A stretch of 64,000 nucleotides of DNA. It comes from Sphingobacteriaceae bacterium. GTDB lineage: Bacteria > Bacteroidota > Bacteroidia > Sphingobacteriales > Sphingobacteriaceae. Position 1 is the first letter of the stretch, and each line of letters opens with the position of its first letter. The stretch covers positions 62,001 to 126,000 of the forward strand of contig CANGZD010000001.1 of assembly GCA_947458875.1 (NCBI GenBank), given 5' to 3'. A program made the translations under genes and the position numbers. The notes below the pieces were generated by a model. The model searched no databases. It was not told the origin of the DNA and saw nothing but the letters and a program-made list of their open reading frames with translations. Of this stretch, positions 63,878 through 64,000 are shown one piece after another.

Positions 63878-64000
63878 ATGAAAAAAATTTCAATTACACT
63901 CTTGCTTTTTCTTGCCTTTGCTTTTACAGCTTCGGCACAGCGATTTGTTTATGTAGACAGCGAATACATCTTAAAACATATACCGGAGTATAATTCTGCT
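63878..64000 (+). CDS. OmpH/Skp family periplasmic chaperone, 3'-truncated by the window edge
   Basis: Only the first 41 residues are visible. They comprise a signal peptide (MKKISITLLLFLAF, cleaved near ASA20-Q) and the start of the mature protein, RFVYVDSEYILKHIPEY. This YVDSEYIL start is characteristic of OmpH/Skp proteins of Bacteroidota, which carry unfolded outer-membrane proteins to BamA. The position directly after bamA supports this. Confidence 0.85.
   Translation, partial: MKKISITLLLFLAFAFTASAQRFVYVDSEYILKHIPEYNSA

Overview
The window is chromosomal DNA from a member of the Bacteroidota, most likely a Sphingobacteriales-type organism (inference). The evidence is a T9SS-type C-terminal sorting domain, a PorT homologue and a PorG-like protein; a TonB receptor with an N-terminal carboxypeptidase-regulatory-like domain; a small histone H1-like protein; an unsplit dcw cluster in Bacteroidota order; and many promoters with the Bacteroidota -7 element TAnnTTTG. 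Nearly all of it is housekeeping. I saw no rRNA, tRNA, CRISPR array, insertion sequence, prophage or integrated island, and no gene-free stretch longer than 300 bases.

Layout. 1-3421 (+): end of obgE, a first GAPDH, a GNAT acetyltransferase and pgk, closed by a strong terminator. 3488-19106 (+): the division and cell-wall cluster mraZ-rsmH-ftsL-ftsI-murE-mraY-murD-ftsW-murG-murC-ftsQ-ftsA-ftsZ, tightly overlapped, with MraZ-type repeats and DnaA-box-like sites in its control regions. 19231-20917 (+): a PLP-dependent alpha-oxoamine synthase and a 59-residue histone H1-like protein. 20989-24617 (-): dapA, ligA and an AcpH-like protein. 24721-26004 (+): tyrS. 26005-29837 (-): a LuxE-like acyl-protein synthetase, a small membrane protein and a penicillin-acylase family enzyme. 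30057-32957 (+): TonB-dependent receptor. 33119-34986: a second GAPDH (-) divergent from a Nudix-type regulator (+). 35033-39052 (+): dnaE and trxA. 39101-47199 (-): class III aminotransferase; a Spy-like protein, putative anti-sigma factor and ECF sigma factor; a two-subunit transketolase; Bcp peroxiredoxin; M23 peptidase and FAH-family hydrolase; a small T9SS sorting-domain protein. 47403-49864 (+): kup and a lipoprotein. 49911-54843 (-): amino-acid permease, M3 oligopeptidase, UbiA-type prenyltransferase and the YihA/EngB GTPase. 54945-64000 (+): menG/ubiE-porT, SDR, YqeY, alpha/beta hydrolase, CBS protein, nadK, PorG-like protein, uppS, bamA and the start of an OmpH/Skp gene.

How the parts connect. 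Envelope construction dominates: peptidoglycan precursors and septation (dcw), lipid carrier (uppS), lysine/DAP precursor (dapA), outer-membrane assembly (bamA, ompH) and T9SS (porT, PorG-like). Central carbon metabolism appears as two GAPDH types, pgk and a split transketolase.

The main unexpected signal is regulatory. Several unrelated genes carry a TAnnTTTG (or one-mismatch) promoter element ending exactly four bases before the start codon, which predicts leaderless or near-leaderless mRNAs. Other leads are DnaA-box-like 9-mers in the mraZ, ftsZ and histone-like upstream regions, and a Nudix regulator with a degenerate catalytic box facing gapA across a near-perfect palindrome.
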